The notes below the pieces were generated by a model that did no database searches, was not told the origin of the DNA, and saw nothing but the letters and a program-made list of their open reading frames with translations. This document shows positions 41,986 to 54,474 of a DNA stretch of 64,000 nucleotides, one piece after another. Position 1 is the stretch's first letter; each line of letters starts with the position of its first letter. This DNA is from Selaginella moellendorffii (lineage: Eukaryota > Streptophyta > Lycopodiopsida > Selaginellales > Selaginellaceae). Made by a program: the position numbers and the translations under genes. The stretch covers positions 2,441,387 to 2,505,386 of the forward strand of contig NW_003314265.1 of assembly GCF_000143415.4 (NCBI RefSeq), written 5' to 3'.

Positions 41986-44171
41986 TGAAAAGGCTGGTGG
42001 TTCTTTATGGATCGGTGCTGTTGTGAATTTGAGGCGGAGAGTGTCGAATGCTTGTTGCTGTTTGGACGTCCATGTCCATTGGGCATCTTGCTTCAGTCTG
42101 TCGGTGAGTGGTTTGGTGATATGAGGATACTTGTGGATGAAGCGTCGGTGATATCCGATTTTGCCAAGTGTCAAAGTTCTTTCTGATTCTTCAGCAGTTT
42201 GAGTTTGGAGATGACGTCAACTTTGTCCTTATCAATGAGAATGCCGTCTTTGCAAACAATGTGGCCAAGAAGTACTCCATATTTGACAAAGAAAGCGCAT
42301 TTGTCAAGGTTGAGTGTTATATTGTTCTCCTCACACTTGTCAAGGCATTTCTTGAGGCATTTGAGATGGTGATCTTCCAAGCTGAAAATGCTAAAGTCGT
42401 CCATGAAGACTCTCATGAAGTCAGTGAGGTAGTCTCAGAAAGTGTTGGTGGTGAGCTTTTGGAAGGTGAAAGGGGTGTTGCAAAGTCTGAAAGGCATTCA
42501 TTGGTAAGCATAGGCTCCCTATGGACTGATAAATGCTGTCTTGTGCTGATCTTCTTTGGTGATATGGATTTGGTTGTAGCCAGATAAACCATAGAGGAAG
42601 GAGCACATCTCATGTCCAGCGACTGCGACAAGAACTTTGTCGGTAAATGGTATCGGGAAGACATCTTTTTCGGTGGCATCATTGAGTTGTTTATAGTTGA
42701 CGCAGATTCAAAGCTTGCTGTTTTTCTTCGGCACAACCACCAGTGGTGAAAGCCAGATCAGATTCTGAATCAGGTAGATGTACTCAACTTGGAGAAGCTT
42801 GTTGAGTTCTTTCTTGACTTGTTCCATCAGATTCAGATTCATCCAGTAGGCTGCTTGTCTTCTTAGTTTTGAGTCCGGAAGAAGGGTGATGGTGTGAAGG
42901 CTAAGTTTCGGCAAAACTCCCTTAAGGTCTCGGTAACTCCAAGCAAACAAGTGTTTCTTCTTTCAGAGAAGTTTGATGCCTTTGTCTCAAAAACTTGCCG
43001 AGATGTTGGTGGCGAGTACAATGTAGTGTTCGTTTCCGTTGTTGGCGAGGCTGACTTTTTCAAGTTTTTGGTCTGCTGGAATTGTTGGAATGTAGGTGAC
43101 TTTGTTTTGGTTGTCGACTATGAATGCTGGTGGCACTTTGAGTTTCATATCTCGAGTGACTAGATATTTTAGTGCTGATGTAATCAGCAGTTGTTCTCGG
43201 TGGAAGTCGGCAACAATTCGGAACAGGTTGATCTTGGCCAAAGGTTCAAGATCAGGGTAGGCATTGAGGATTTGTTGTTCTTCATAGTCATCAAGGCCAT
43301 ATTCAAGATTATATTCTTCCAAATCGATCAGTCGGTTGTTGCTGGACAGCAATTTGGTCACTTTTGTTGACACGGTTATCAGTCCGTCCGGTCCTTGAAG
43401 GATGAGATTGTTGTTCGGCCAGTCCTGATGAACTTGGGCACTTCAAAGGCAAGGTCAAGCAAGGAGAATCGAGTATACATCGGTCTGCTCTGGTAGTTTG
43501 AGGACAACACAGTTGACTGGTATTTCAATGCCTTGAATGCTGGTGTTGACATTTCGGATGATGCCTTTGGTCGGTGGTCGGCCATTCGGATGTTGAAAGG
43601 TGCCAGGTGGACTGGGCCGATGTTGAATTGTTGAGTGAGAATTTCTTCAATAATATTGATGCTGGAGCCACCATAAATTATGGCTCCACAAACAAGGTGT
43701 TTGTCAAGTTGTAGGTTGACTGTTAGAACAATCATTGTCGCAATCGCCTGGTTGAATTTCGGTTCAAAATGTGTCAACAGCTGTCCATGTCGGGTTGATT
43801 TTGGACGAGTCTGTTAGAGCATTGTTTGGTGCAGATTTCAGATTGGTGAGCTGTTTGGTGAGGTAGCGTGCAATCTTCAGCAGTTGGCCGACGGTGATCT
43901 GAATATTTTGGTTGAGGATAGTCTCTACTAGTTCTTGTATTTCCTCGAAGTTTGTCAGATTGTGTTCTGGTGTCGGTGTCAGTGTCAATGTCGGACAATT
44001 TGGCTGTTGGTTTTCTGGTATTGAGTCTTGGCATTGTTGTTGAGCTGGTGATGGTTGAGCTTCATTTTTGGAGTCTAAAATCACTAATTCAGGTGGTTGT
44101 AGAGCGAGTCACCATTGTATTTTGGCAGTTAACTTCTGCTTCTTTTTCCATTCCTAGAGTTTTCTTGGGCT

Positions 44172-44191
44172 CTCTCTCTCTCTCTCTCTCT
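44172..44191. repeat. (TC)n microsatellite in the gypsy relic
   Basis: An uninterrupted CT run within the gag-to-protease spacer. Confidence 0.9.
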
Positions 44192-44429
44192 TTGAGTTTT
44201 CTCTTCACTATCTTCGGAATCTCTGTCCGGTTGTTGTTGTTTTTCTGCTCAAATTCATGCTCGGGTTTGTACTGCCATGACTTGAGGATTGGACTCGTCA
44301 TTGTCGGCGTAAGGTCGTTCGTTAGTCTCAACCATCCTTGTTGCTGGTGGTCGCTGCTGGTTTTTAACCTTGTTGTTGAGGAGGCAGCGGACCAAGTCTC
44401 AATGGACCTCCTTGGTTTTGAATTCAAGG

Positions 44430-44860
44430 TTGCCATGGCTGGTTGTTGTAGTTGCCTTGGTAGCCCTGGTCTTGATAACCTTGGCCTTGGTATCCTCGGT
44501 TCTGGTATCTCGGGTATTGTTGGTATCCTTGGTCCCAGTTCCGGTTCGGGTGGTTCCGGTTTGGCAAGTATTGTCGATCGTTGTAGTTGTTGTTGTAGTC
44601 ATTGCTGTAATTGTTGTTGTAGTTGTTGTAGCAAGGTTGATCATTCCATTGTCAACTCTGTTGGTAACCTTGGCCTTGGTATCCTTGGTTCTGGTATCTC
44701 GAGTATTGTTGGTATCCTTGGTTGTAGTTGTCTCGGTTCCAGTTCGGGTAGTTCCAGTTCAGCAGGTATTGTTGATTGCTGTAGTTGTTGTTGTAGTCAT
44801 TGCTGTAATTGTTTATGTAGTTGTTGTAGTGAGGTTGATCATTCCATTGTTGACTCTATT
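44430..44860 (-). repeat. Duplicated Q/N/G/Y-rich low-complexity segment of the gag
   Basis: A ~190-bp block ('gttgttgtagt...ccttggccttggtatcc') occurs twice, at about 44455-44640 and 44660-44830. On the minus strand it encodes 'YNNNYSNDYNNN' and 'QGYQGQGYQDQGYQG', prion-like composition just N-terminal of the protease. Confidence 0.65.
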
Positions 44861-46561
44861 GTTGGAAGCTGTTTCTCGGCAGTCACCAGTTTGTCGGAGG
44901 TGGTTGCCGGGTAGTTGTCGAAGTATTGATTCGGATATGGTTGTCGAAGCTGCTGTCAGGGATAGTTTGAGATTTATCGAACTTCCAGAGAATTTTGAAA
45001 TCTGCAAGTCTTGGCTTCATGCCATTCTTTGGCGCAGATCTGGCATTTGGAGATTTGGAGTTTGCAGTCAAATGTCCTTCATTCTTGCATTTAGTACACC
45101 AAATTCCAGATCAAAATTCTTTGATGTCAGCCTTGGTCTTTCCCTTGAGCTTGTCGATCATTTTCCTGAGTTTCTGAAATTTTGACTTGGTGCTCTCTCT
45201 GAGTTCATCGTTGGAATCCTCGTCGGAACTGCTGTCGGAATCCGAGTCGCCGGTGTCATTGACTTGTGCTGTCATTTGTCGAGCTTGATCATCTTGAAGT
45301 GCTCTTACTAGTTTGAGGTAAGTGGCAACATTGATGTGTGTTGCTGCTTCTCAGAGGGATTGTCGGGGGCCTTGCATGTACCATTGGTAAAGTAAAGTTT
45401 TGGTGGCGTTGTTGCTGCATTTGCTGGCATGTTGAGTGAAGGTTTGAGTGTAGTCATCAATGGATTGACTGGACTTCTGCTTGAGTTTTTGGATCTTGTG
45501 AAGTCGTTGGCTTTGAGTGAGGGAAGACTTGAATCGGTTGATGAGCTTGAGTGCGAGGTCATTGAAACTTGTATTTTGAGGAAGTGTTTGAGCCCATTCG
45601 TTGGCTCTCTTTCAAAGGGTGCATTGGAAGTAGTATGGGAGTTGGGTCGTTTGGCTGTTGATTCAGATTGCTTCTCAGTGCCTTCCAACTTTAGACCATG
45701 AAATAGTGGATAGGAGACATGTCTTCTCACGGGTATGTTGGCAATGGTGGTAGTGACTGCCATTTACGGTTGGTAGTAATGTCGGTATTGTCGAGGTTGT
45801 TTTGTCGGGTTCTCATTGTGGAGTCCAAAGGTGATTTATAGCAAGGGGTTGTCGGGGTCAATGGCAAAGTCAGTGTAGGAGGAAGCTTGTGGATTGTTGC
45901 TGTTGTTTAGTGGACTCTCCTCTGGTTTTTCTTCTTTCTTGGGACTCTTTTTGGGGTGTCGGGTTGCTTGCCAATGTTGATTTCTAGAAGATGTTGTTTG
46001 AACTTGTTGTCAACTTATTTGTCGGAGTTATGTTGTGTTGGTGGTGGTTGTTCTTCTAGATTGTCGAAGTGTTCTTTGAGCGTATAGTTGTGTGATCATT
46101 GTGATTGCTGTTGAAGATTGTTGTCATCAACGATTGGTTTGTCAACAATGATTGGTTTGTCGACCTCGTTGTTGCTGGATGATTGTAGCTGTTTGTTAGC
46201 TCGGTGGGAGTTGTCAACTTCTTCGTCGAGTGCTTGGCTATTGGATGATTTGGGTTGTTCGTCATCACTATTGTTGACTGGGTATATCGAAGTGCGACTA
46301 TAGTGGGTGAAGTCAAGTTGCTGTCTTGTCGGCATGTTGAAGTTGAAAGGATTTTTGATAGCAGGCTTCAATAGATGTTGGACACAAATGTTGGATATGT
46401 TGGTGCTGTGAAGATTTGTCAGTATGGCAAAAATGGTGCCATTCTGGTGAAGTCTAAAAAGCTGGGTGGGAAACTTGGCCATTCATCATTGCTGTAGATG
46501 GGGTTGGTGAATGTCCCTTTGAACGGGTTGTATGCTGCTTGAAAAATGTTTTGTTGCTTAC

Positions 46562-47254
46562 ATCTACGGAATGTAGAGATTGTCTTGAACACAATGGTGA
46601 TCTTCCCGTGTCCAAATTCGCAATCTAAGGATATTCCATATTTAATAAGTTTCAAGCTTGTCCTAGAGACTAACTCCTGATACTAAGGGAGGGGCATTTC
46701 AAATGTATAATAGGGATAGTGGGTGAGGTCAAGTATGGCTGATCAACTTGAGGCATAGTCTAACTCCTGCTTGTGTGCCTATCTTTGTTCTGCGTCCGGC
46801 TTGGGTCTAAGCCCAAGTTCCACACCATGCTAGCTGGTAGAGTACCCATGTCTTTGCGTTAGGCCACCGATATGCCGAAATAGTGCTAGACTCCATTTGG
46901 CTCCGTTTTGCATGCTGGTCTTGGCAATGGGATGCTGGTTGCTCTAGAACTGTTCCAAATTGCTCCGGGCTCCTATCCCTTCACTCCTTGGGCTGTATGC
47001 TTAGGAGTTGCTCCGTGGTCTAATTCTATCACTCCTTAGCTCTATGCTTGGAAGTTTGGCACTATTCCTTCATTCAGTGGCCCAAGGCCCTGAACCTCAG
47101 GTTCTACACCATAGTCCTATGGACACGTGGCATGTAACATGTGGCATATGACACATGGCACATGGAGGGTTTAGGTTCCGCTTTGTGGTGTTATCCTATG
47201 GTGATTTACCATATGATAAAGGGTAAAAACCATATGTGCTATAATTTTTTACCC
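46562..47254 (+). repeat. Dispersed repeat 'B', second copy
   Basis: The left part matches 14838-15255 and the right part matches 22755-22868 (inverted) and 23078-23280. This uninterrupted copy shows that TGCTGGTCTTGG is the original sequence at the insertion site of LTR element 1. It ends at 'gtgctata' before the internal domain of element 2. Confidence 0.65.
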
Positions 47255-47384
47255 ATCAAGGAACTTGTCCTTAACTATCAGCCATAGATCTACCTAGTGA
47301 TCCCATATAGATAGCTTAATGGGTTTATCAATAAGCTCTAGGTTTACCAAACCTCTAAGTTGTTGACCACAACCTCAGGGGCAT

Positions 47385-48982
47385 TGTAAGCGACTAAATT
47401 TTTCATTTTACTTTAGTCACTTAACCACACCTCCAACCACTTGGAGGAGTCTCATTCACAACCTCCATAAGTCCAATCCAGGGCTTGGGACTTGCTAGCC
47501 CCAAGAATGGCATCCATGCCATTCAACATTTGCACTTGGTCCAAGTGCTCCACGTGTCCGATCCCATGACCGACACTCAAAGGTACCACCGACATGGCAG
47601 CCCGTTACGCTAAGGCCACGCCCAATCACCTTTGCCACACTGGTAGTCCAATACCACTTGCATCACAGTCTTGGCTCTCCAAAACTAGGCAAACCATCCG
47701 TGAGTGGTCATCTCAGATCCACTCCTTAGCATCCTTAGGATGCCCACCGACAAGGGGAATAACCTTCCCCAATATCCCTCTATCAGTCCCCACTAAGTCC
47801 CTTTTTGCCCCTGGCCGTGTTTGCCAACACTGCCACTGGATCGAGACCCACAGGCCCGACCACTAAGTCCCACGGTCCTCTGGGACTTCCTCACCACACG
47901 ACTGTGTCCTTGGTCACTACCCCAGAGGACTGCTCCTCTTCCTTTCCACAGTCTGGGCCTTTGGGACAACATTTCGGAACACCGTGGCCTTACGCAAGCC
48001 TCGTGGGTACTCTCCCCGCCTTTCGCCTTTAGGTGCTCTAGCCATGGGCTTAGAGCGAGGTTCCGTTGAGCCACGACAGGTATCCAAGTAGGTAGTGCCA
48101 CCCACACTTGGACTGGGAGCATCGGCCAGTCGATCTCCCGGGGGAACTAGAGCCGGCTCTTGAACACTTCACCAAGCTACCCCGCTTGTCGGTCCGTGTT
48201 CACTCTAGTCTTGGACTTCCCAGTGGGCAGCTCATCACCCAACACTGGGTCCGGCCTTCCTGGGCCAAACTGGCCTTTCCTGGCCAAACTGGCTCCACTG
48301 CAGTCCTCCCCCTACTATACTTTTGGAGCTCACCAAACCCCCCAGGGTCTGGGAGACGAACGCTTTGGGCTTTCACCCTCTCAGACTCGAACTCGGACTC
48401 GGACTCGGACTCGGACTCGGACTCGGACTCGGACTCGGACTCGGACTCAGGCTCGGGCTCGGTCTCGGCCTCGGCCTCGGTCTCGTTCTCGGTCCCGATC
48501 TCGGTCTCAGTCTCGGTCTCGGTCTCGGTCCCGGTCTCGGTCTCGACTTCGGACTCCATCTCGGACTCCATCTCGGACTCCATCTCGGACTCCATCTCGG
48601 GTCCATCTCGGACTCCATCTCAGGTCCATCTCGGACTCCATTTCGGGTCCATCTCGGACTCCATCTTGGGTCCATCTCGGACTCCATCTCGGACTCCATT
48701 TCGGGTCCATCTCGGGTCCATCTCGGACTCCATTTCGGGTCCATCTCGGACTCTTCCACGTGTCATGTGTTGGTCCTTTTGGGTCCCTTTTTGGAGCCTC
48801 GCTTTTTGCTCGCTTCGTGCTCGTTCCTCGAGCACTTCGTTGGGAGTTCCACTCCCGCTCTTGACTTTTCAAGTCGGAGCTTTTGGTCCAAACGTGTTAC
48901 GCTCGTTTGGCTCTCGCTTCGGCCACTACCATGTGGCGCCCTTCCGGCTCCACTTTGGGGCCTAGGGATTTTGTGTCTCACA
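47385..48982 (-). mobile_element. Solo LTR of the element 1 family, TSD GGCAT
   Basis: Reverse-orientation LTR from TGTGAGACAC (at 48982) to TCGCTTACA (at 47385). It is flanked by GGCAT at 47380-47384 and 48983-48987. The flanks join into the internal-domain sequence of element 2 and match the unoccupied site in element 1 near 19815-19850. It is much closer to the young LTRs than to the old LTR at 53630-60359, so it is a separate, later insertion that lost its body by LTR recombination. Confidence 0.85.
48380..48770. repeat. VNTR in solo LTR
   Basis: Reverse units 'ggactc', 'ggtctc' and 'ggactccatctc'. The hexamer block is unusually pure at 48388-48448. Confidence 0.88.
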
Positions 48983-49834
48983 GGCATCCCTTACACTTGG
49001 TGGTGCACCCAATCCAACCAAGGGTCTATAACAACTGAGACTGAGTGTCCCTATCTCATTCACAACATCCTTGGTGCCAGTTGCACCAAAGTGTTTAAGT
49101 TAGATATATCGAGCTTTCACACTAAAAAATCTAACCATGCATCACGACTTTGGGGCATAGCCCGCTTAACAGTGTGCCCAAGTCAGCCTCCTAACTGAGA
49201 ATCTATGACCACTGAAAAATGAATGTCCTCATATTCCAAACTATCATCTCACTCTAGTGAATTGGGACTCAAACCTAAGCACTAAAGGGTTAGGACTTGA
49301 ACCCAACTTTTGTATATGCATCTATAGACGGCATCACTTAGGATGTCTGGCATGACTCCCCATGCCGATGCACCAACTTATACCCAAAGCGCATTATATA
49401 TCATAGCTTAAGAACAAGTCTTCTCACTTTACAAGTTAGTTAATCAACCTATGATCATGCATGAACTTCTCCATGCTTGGTCTTATAGGCCACCCTTTTT
49501 GAAGTCAACAACTTCAACTAGTTTTTGTTCTTCTGACTTGTTATTTTCGTTTAGCAAGTCATCTGACCAGCATAGCATGGTTCTATGCATAAAAATAGAA
49601 GTCCTTAAATATTGACTTTCGTTCAAAGCCATCTCTTTGAACACTCGAGAATTATTTCCCCAACCTTAATAGTTTCACTTTATGCCAAGCTTCATAACCA
49701 TGCTTCTGCTGTGCCATTCTATTTTATCCCTTAGCTTGCTAAGGTTTCTTCTTTCACAAACTTTATAACTACCATATAGTTTAGCATGGGTAATTCCATA
49801 CTTTAGACTCCCCATGGCACCACGATTGCTAGTA

Positions 49835-52090
49835 TAGTTACGAATATAAACACGGAATATGAACACGAGCCTTAGATTTCAGAAACTCGACCACAAAACA
49901 CAATCATAGGTCACAATGGCTCATAAATATTCTAAGAATATTCTCTTTTTAATTCTAGGAATATGCTAATTTTTATTATATATAAACTACTCAAAAATCC
50001 TACAAATCATCGTTATCTTCAATTTCACAATCTTAGACATTGTCACCATCTTCCTCTTCCTCTCTTGACTCAAACTCGTTTTCAAGATAAGGAACTGTCT
50101 CTAGTACTTTATAGCTCACAAACTTGTCATAGTCATAGTCATTTTTGTAGGTTAACAACCTACTAATGTAAGCCACAAAAACTAGATTTGTTGTCCTATC
50201 CATAGTAAGTTTGTTCCTCTTCTTTGAAGACCATGCTCGAAAGTGCTGAAAAATCTCTCTACTAAGGATGACAAGCATGCCTGACTTAGAACTCAAATGG
50301 TCAACTTCTGAAGAGCTGGAATTTCATAACCATAATCCTCCCACCAATGTACAACTCCATTCTTAGTGTGATCAGCTTTAGCATCAATTGAGTTGAAAAT
50401 GCCTCCTATCCTCATGTAAGTTAAAAGCTCATCCCATATCATGTCCCTTTCACTAGATGTAAACATGGCCAATCCAATTGTTCATGACTTCTCTATTAGA
50501 ATGCTTTTCATATTTTTGAAACTCAAGGTCTAGTATATATGCCATCGAGTGCATAAGCGAGTGATACTAATGCCACTGGTTAGATATGATTTAACAAAGT
50601 TCCATGTACCTACCATAATCCCACTGTCCTTCCTCTAAACTTGCATTTCATATATTCATATAGTTTTCCAATCATAGGTATATCATCGTCCACAAGAAAA
50701 GGTGCATCATAACATCCTTGGACACCTCTAATATGTCCTTAACCTATTCCAAAAAATGGTCATCAAAAACAGTTTCACAATTATCTCTGCCTACTCTTAT
50801 CTTTGACTCAAGCCTTGCTTTGTATGTAGGGCATACGAACATCTATTGTAGAGCTTCCCAGAGCTCCACCAACCTCTCCATTATAATGAAGTTGTAGCAT
50901 TACAATAGTGTAGCATTTGCTTATGAGTAAACTCCATTAGTAGTGCCACTATATGAGAGTGGTTCCTGACAAAGCTCACCAAGCCTTTCCTCACTCTAGA
51001 AGCGTTACCATCCATAGAAATTCACTGAAGTATTTCAATGCATTGTTCAAGCAATAGGGAAAACATGCTGCCCATTGAATTTTTAGGTACCTTTATTTTA
51101 GAATTGCTGTTGCTACTCTATTCACATTTTCTCCATATGTTACAACCATAACAACATTTTCTGTACCCACAATGCTAATGCCTTCTTCCTAGCAACACAA
51201 AGTATTCTAAGCTGTTTTTCTTGTTGAGGAAATATTGATAACCTTTAAAAAAGCTACCCATCCTTGATTATATGCCACAAGCCTTATGATATGCCAATTC
51301 CTCCTATCTACCCACCTGTTTGTGCATATGGTTACACCCCTTTGCTCCCATTGCTTCCTTATGGATGCCATCTCAATATCAATGGATCCTTTTTCTTTCA
51401 ACAAAAGCTTCTCTTGAAGATCATCATATTTTGGTGGTGCACAAAGCACATCATGCCTCGCAACTTGGATCATGTTGAGGAAGTAAGGGGACTAAGCCTT
51501 CACAATGGAATGTGTTCATTCTAGAAAAACCTTCCAATTGCCACATCAACTCAACTTTTCTACTTTGGATCCATTGAATTTATAATATGGACTTGGCTCT
51601 ACTTGCTAAACACTTCCACTTGCGTAGGATGATATCACTAGCACTAAACGTTCTATATTCAGCCATTTCTTCCCCTTTGTGCCTTTCTTAGAGTAAATAA
51701 CCTTTTGCATATTGACCAGCTCCACTTTCTTGTTACCTTTGATAACGGGGCAACTCACAATATCCCTACTGCCTAGGCCTTCTCCCAACAGATGAGCTTG
51801 CACATGATCAACACCATTGAGCTTGTTCACCATTGTGTAATATTTACATGACCACAGTTTGTGGCCGTGCCCCTTGCTCTCAAGCATACTTATCTCATCC
51901 CACCACCGTGAAGAAGGATGCTTTTGCCCTTGTAGTATGTTGGATTGTTGCGCCATGCTTGGTAGCAATAAGGCAGACAAAGTGTCTCTCCTCCAATCTG
52001 TAGCAAATGGAGAGGCAAAGGTTGGCTGCAGTATTGCCAAAATTGGCAACATTTAGGTCAGTTTTATCCCTTTATTACTTACTCTTGACT
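49835..52090 (-). pseudogene. hAT-type transposase relic inserted in element 2
   Basis: Minus strand. 52050-51610 encodes a BED-finger-like start ('LWSCKYYTMVNKLNGVDHVQAHL': C-x-x-Y for CxxC, His at the end). 51470-51210 encodes 'VTICTNRWVDRRNWHIIRLV' and 'GWVAFLKVINIS', the hAT motif around the first catalytic Asp (SDGWTDRR-like). 50290-50140 encodes 'SSKKRNKLTMDRTTNLVFVA', the conserved hAT C-terminal region. Large parts between are out of frame. Element 2 sequence resumes on both sides (49790-49833 and from about 52093), so this is an insertion. Terminal repeats and an 8-bp TSD were not recognised. Confidence 0.6.
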
Positions 52091-54451
52091 TTACATATTC
52101 CTTTTAGTTATCCTTTTTCCAAGCTAAGAGGATAGCTTTGTAATTTCTCTCATGCCTTAGCCAGTATTATTAAGGATGAATCTATTTAATGACCTAAGGA
52201 ATGGTTCCTCAATTTAGATATGCTCTTCTCATAATTCTACACATTGGGATTAAAGTTGCTACTCATAGGCCTTTGTATGCTTATCACTAGCCTTGCCAAA
52301 ATCCTTTTGTCTTTATTCAATTTGGATAAATGAATTTTTCTAGTCTCCACAACCTTGGACATTAAATAACACCTCTTATCCATTTTTCACTAGGGACATA
52401 ATCCGTTAAGCCTTATCTAATGCCTTCATGATATTAAACACTACTTCTTGATGTTTTAAAGTGTTTAAGTATCTCAATGATAGCCTTCTTTGACAATAAA
52501 CATTTCCTTTTAGAATATTAACTCACTACATTGCAACATAAATAATTTATACCCCAGGGGATATATTTAACCTCGTTATCCCAATAAAAAGTTTTGGGAA
52601 GTCTAAGTTTAAGTCTAAGTTTTGCCAAAATAATAGTAGTTGTTTCTTATGCCAATTATTGGTTAGCATTGCAATATAGTGTTCATATACAACTCTTGCC
52701 AAAAGTTGTTTTCTTCCATGAACACCTTTTCATGACTTTAGTATAGTACATTTTACCATCAATGAAATAACTATTGTTCTTTTACTTAGATCTCATAATC
52801 CATTTAATCCTTTGTAGAGTACAACACACTTCCATCCAAACAGGATTCCTCCAAACTTTTGGGACCATTCCTTGACTCTACTAAGTTATCTAACTTTTGG
52901 ACTTTGTTAATTTATCATCAGTAAGGTTTTAGCCTCTTGAATACTTTTGAGGTGCCACCACACTTGAATATAACTTCTTGTATTCACATCCTATTCACAA
53001 AGACCGTCCTTGCAAATGTTACTCCAATACTTGATTATCCTTTATTCTACATAAGTTACTTTCACCCTTTAGAATTATACTTCCATATAATGAGAACAAC
53101 AACTCATCATTTAAGTACATCCCCCAACTTCTTGGGTTGTCCCAACCTTTATTAAAGGTAACCCTAGTTACTATTTCAAGGACATATGTCCTCATTTGTA
53201 TTTAACCTCTTACGGTCATTAACTGTAATCATAAATTCATAAGCACTATCCTCAACTATATGAGGATAATCTTATGACTCTTTTATTGTCCAAGAGTTTC
53301 CATCATTCTTATGATCCCAACTGTAGTTGTCTACTACAACCACATTAGTCAATTAGTCAACCATTTATATGAATCACATCCTCAATTGTTTGAGGATAAC
53401 CTTCTATTGTTCCCAAAATCCTAAAGTCATTCCCTTATTTACCCTTTTCTATCCACCATATTGTCTATTAGTTCATACATGAACTATAGTGGAGAGCTAT
53501 GTCCTCCCAACTACTCCTCCTCAAGTATAGCCCCACTCTTGGGACCTTTCAATATCAATATCAATATCAAATGGTGATATACTTGACTGCTAATAAGAAA
53601 CGAACTAAAAAATAGCTCCGATACCAAATTGTAAATGACTAAAGATTTTATTCTACCTTAGTCACTTAACTGCACCTTTGATCATTTAGAGGAGTCTCAC
53701 TCATAAACTCCATAAGTCCTATTCCCAACTTGGGGACATGTTAGCCCCATAAATGGCATCTATGCCACTCAACCTTTGTACTTCATCCAAGTGCTCCATA
53801 TATTCTATCGTATGATAGACACCCCAAAGGTACTATTAATATCTCAGCTTGTTACACTAAGGCTATATCCATTTACCCTTGTCTCATTAGTAATCTAAGA
53901 CCACCTGTGTTATAATCCCATTTCTCAAAGACTGGGCCATTTGTCCCTGAGTGGTCATTTTAGGACCACACTTTAGCATCTTTAGGATGCTCGAAGACAT
54001 AAAAAACCCTTCCCCAATGTCTCTTCTTTAGTCCTCACTAAATCCCTCTCCATCCACAACCGTGCTCACCAACACCACTATTAGGGTTAAGGCTCGAAAG
54101 CCCAAAGGCCCAACAACTAAGTCCCACTGACATCTGGAACTTCCTCACTATATGATTGTATCATTAGTCACTATACAAGAGGATTGCTCCTCTTCCTTTC
54201 CATAGTCCAGGACTTTGAAACGACCCATACATGAGCCTTATGGGTACTTTCCCCACCTTCCACCCTTAGGTGCCCTAGCTATGTGGCTAGAGCGAGGTTC
54301 TGATGAGCCACACCAAGTATCTTAGTAGGTAGTTGTAGCACACCTTATCTCTCTCCCCTTAAGCCAACTGGAAAAGGGGCAATTGCTTGATGAGAGAGCC
54401 CTTAGTGGCTATTTTATCCCTAAGGTGACGGTGACTTGCCAGATCATAACA

Positions 54452-54463
54452 TTGGTATCAGAG
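54452..54463 (+). promoter_or_regulatory. Primer-binding site of the gypsy body
   Basis: 'ttggtatcagag' directly follows '...cataaca', 12 bp before the gag ATG. It is complementary to initiator tRNA-Met. Confidence 0.7.
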
Positions 54464-54474
54464 GATTGGTTGCG

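Larger units (their letters stand above)
41985..46560 (-). pseudogene. Ty3/gypsy retrotransposon relic, minus strand (gag-protease-RT, 3' truncated)
   Basis: It reads right to left. A gag-like region (about 46480-45300) comes first. A zinc knuckle 'WCTKCKNEGHLTANSKSP' follows (about 45100-45040; its last Cys is Ser). Next is a Gln/Asn/Gly/Tyr-rich stretch (44860-44430), then a retropepsin with 'YGGSSINII' (about 43690-43660) and a linker domain. Reverse transcriptase runs about 42960-42180, with 'LSPLVVVPKKNSKLRICVNY', 'VFPIPF' and the catalytic 'FMDD' (about 42405). A connection-domain start, 'GYHRRFIHKYPHITKPLTDR', lies at 42160-42080. It stops abruptly at about 41985 before RNase H and integrase. 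Several stops and frameshifts are present, and LTRs were not found. It belongs to a different gypsy lineage from the element at 54475. Confidence 0.75.
47255..53629 (-). mobile_element. Internal domain of old LTR element 2 (with nested insertions)
   Basis: It is the reverse complement of the element 1 internal domain with much divergence. Examples: 'ggtgccaaggatgt'-type sequence near 49060, the 'ccatggcaccacgatt' region near 49815, and 'ctaagaggatagctttg' near 52120. It ends at the inverse primer site 'gataccaaat' (53620-53629). It is interrupted by a solo LTR (47385-48982) and an hAT relic (about 49835-52090). No coding frames of its own were seen. A 3' LTR of this old copy was not found beyond 47255. 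Confidence 0.65.

Noticed and set aside
43952-45185. Plus-strand frames of 271-320 codons rich in Val/Ser/Cys/Leu
   Set aside because: They are the antisense of the Q/N-rich gag of the minus-strand gypsy relic, where recognisable motifs lie on the other strand.
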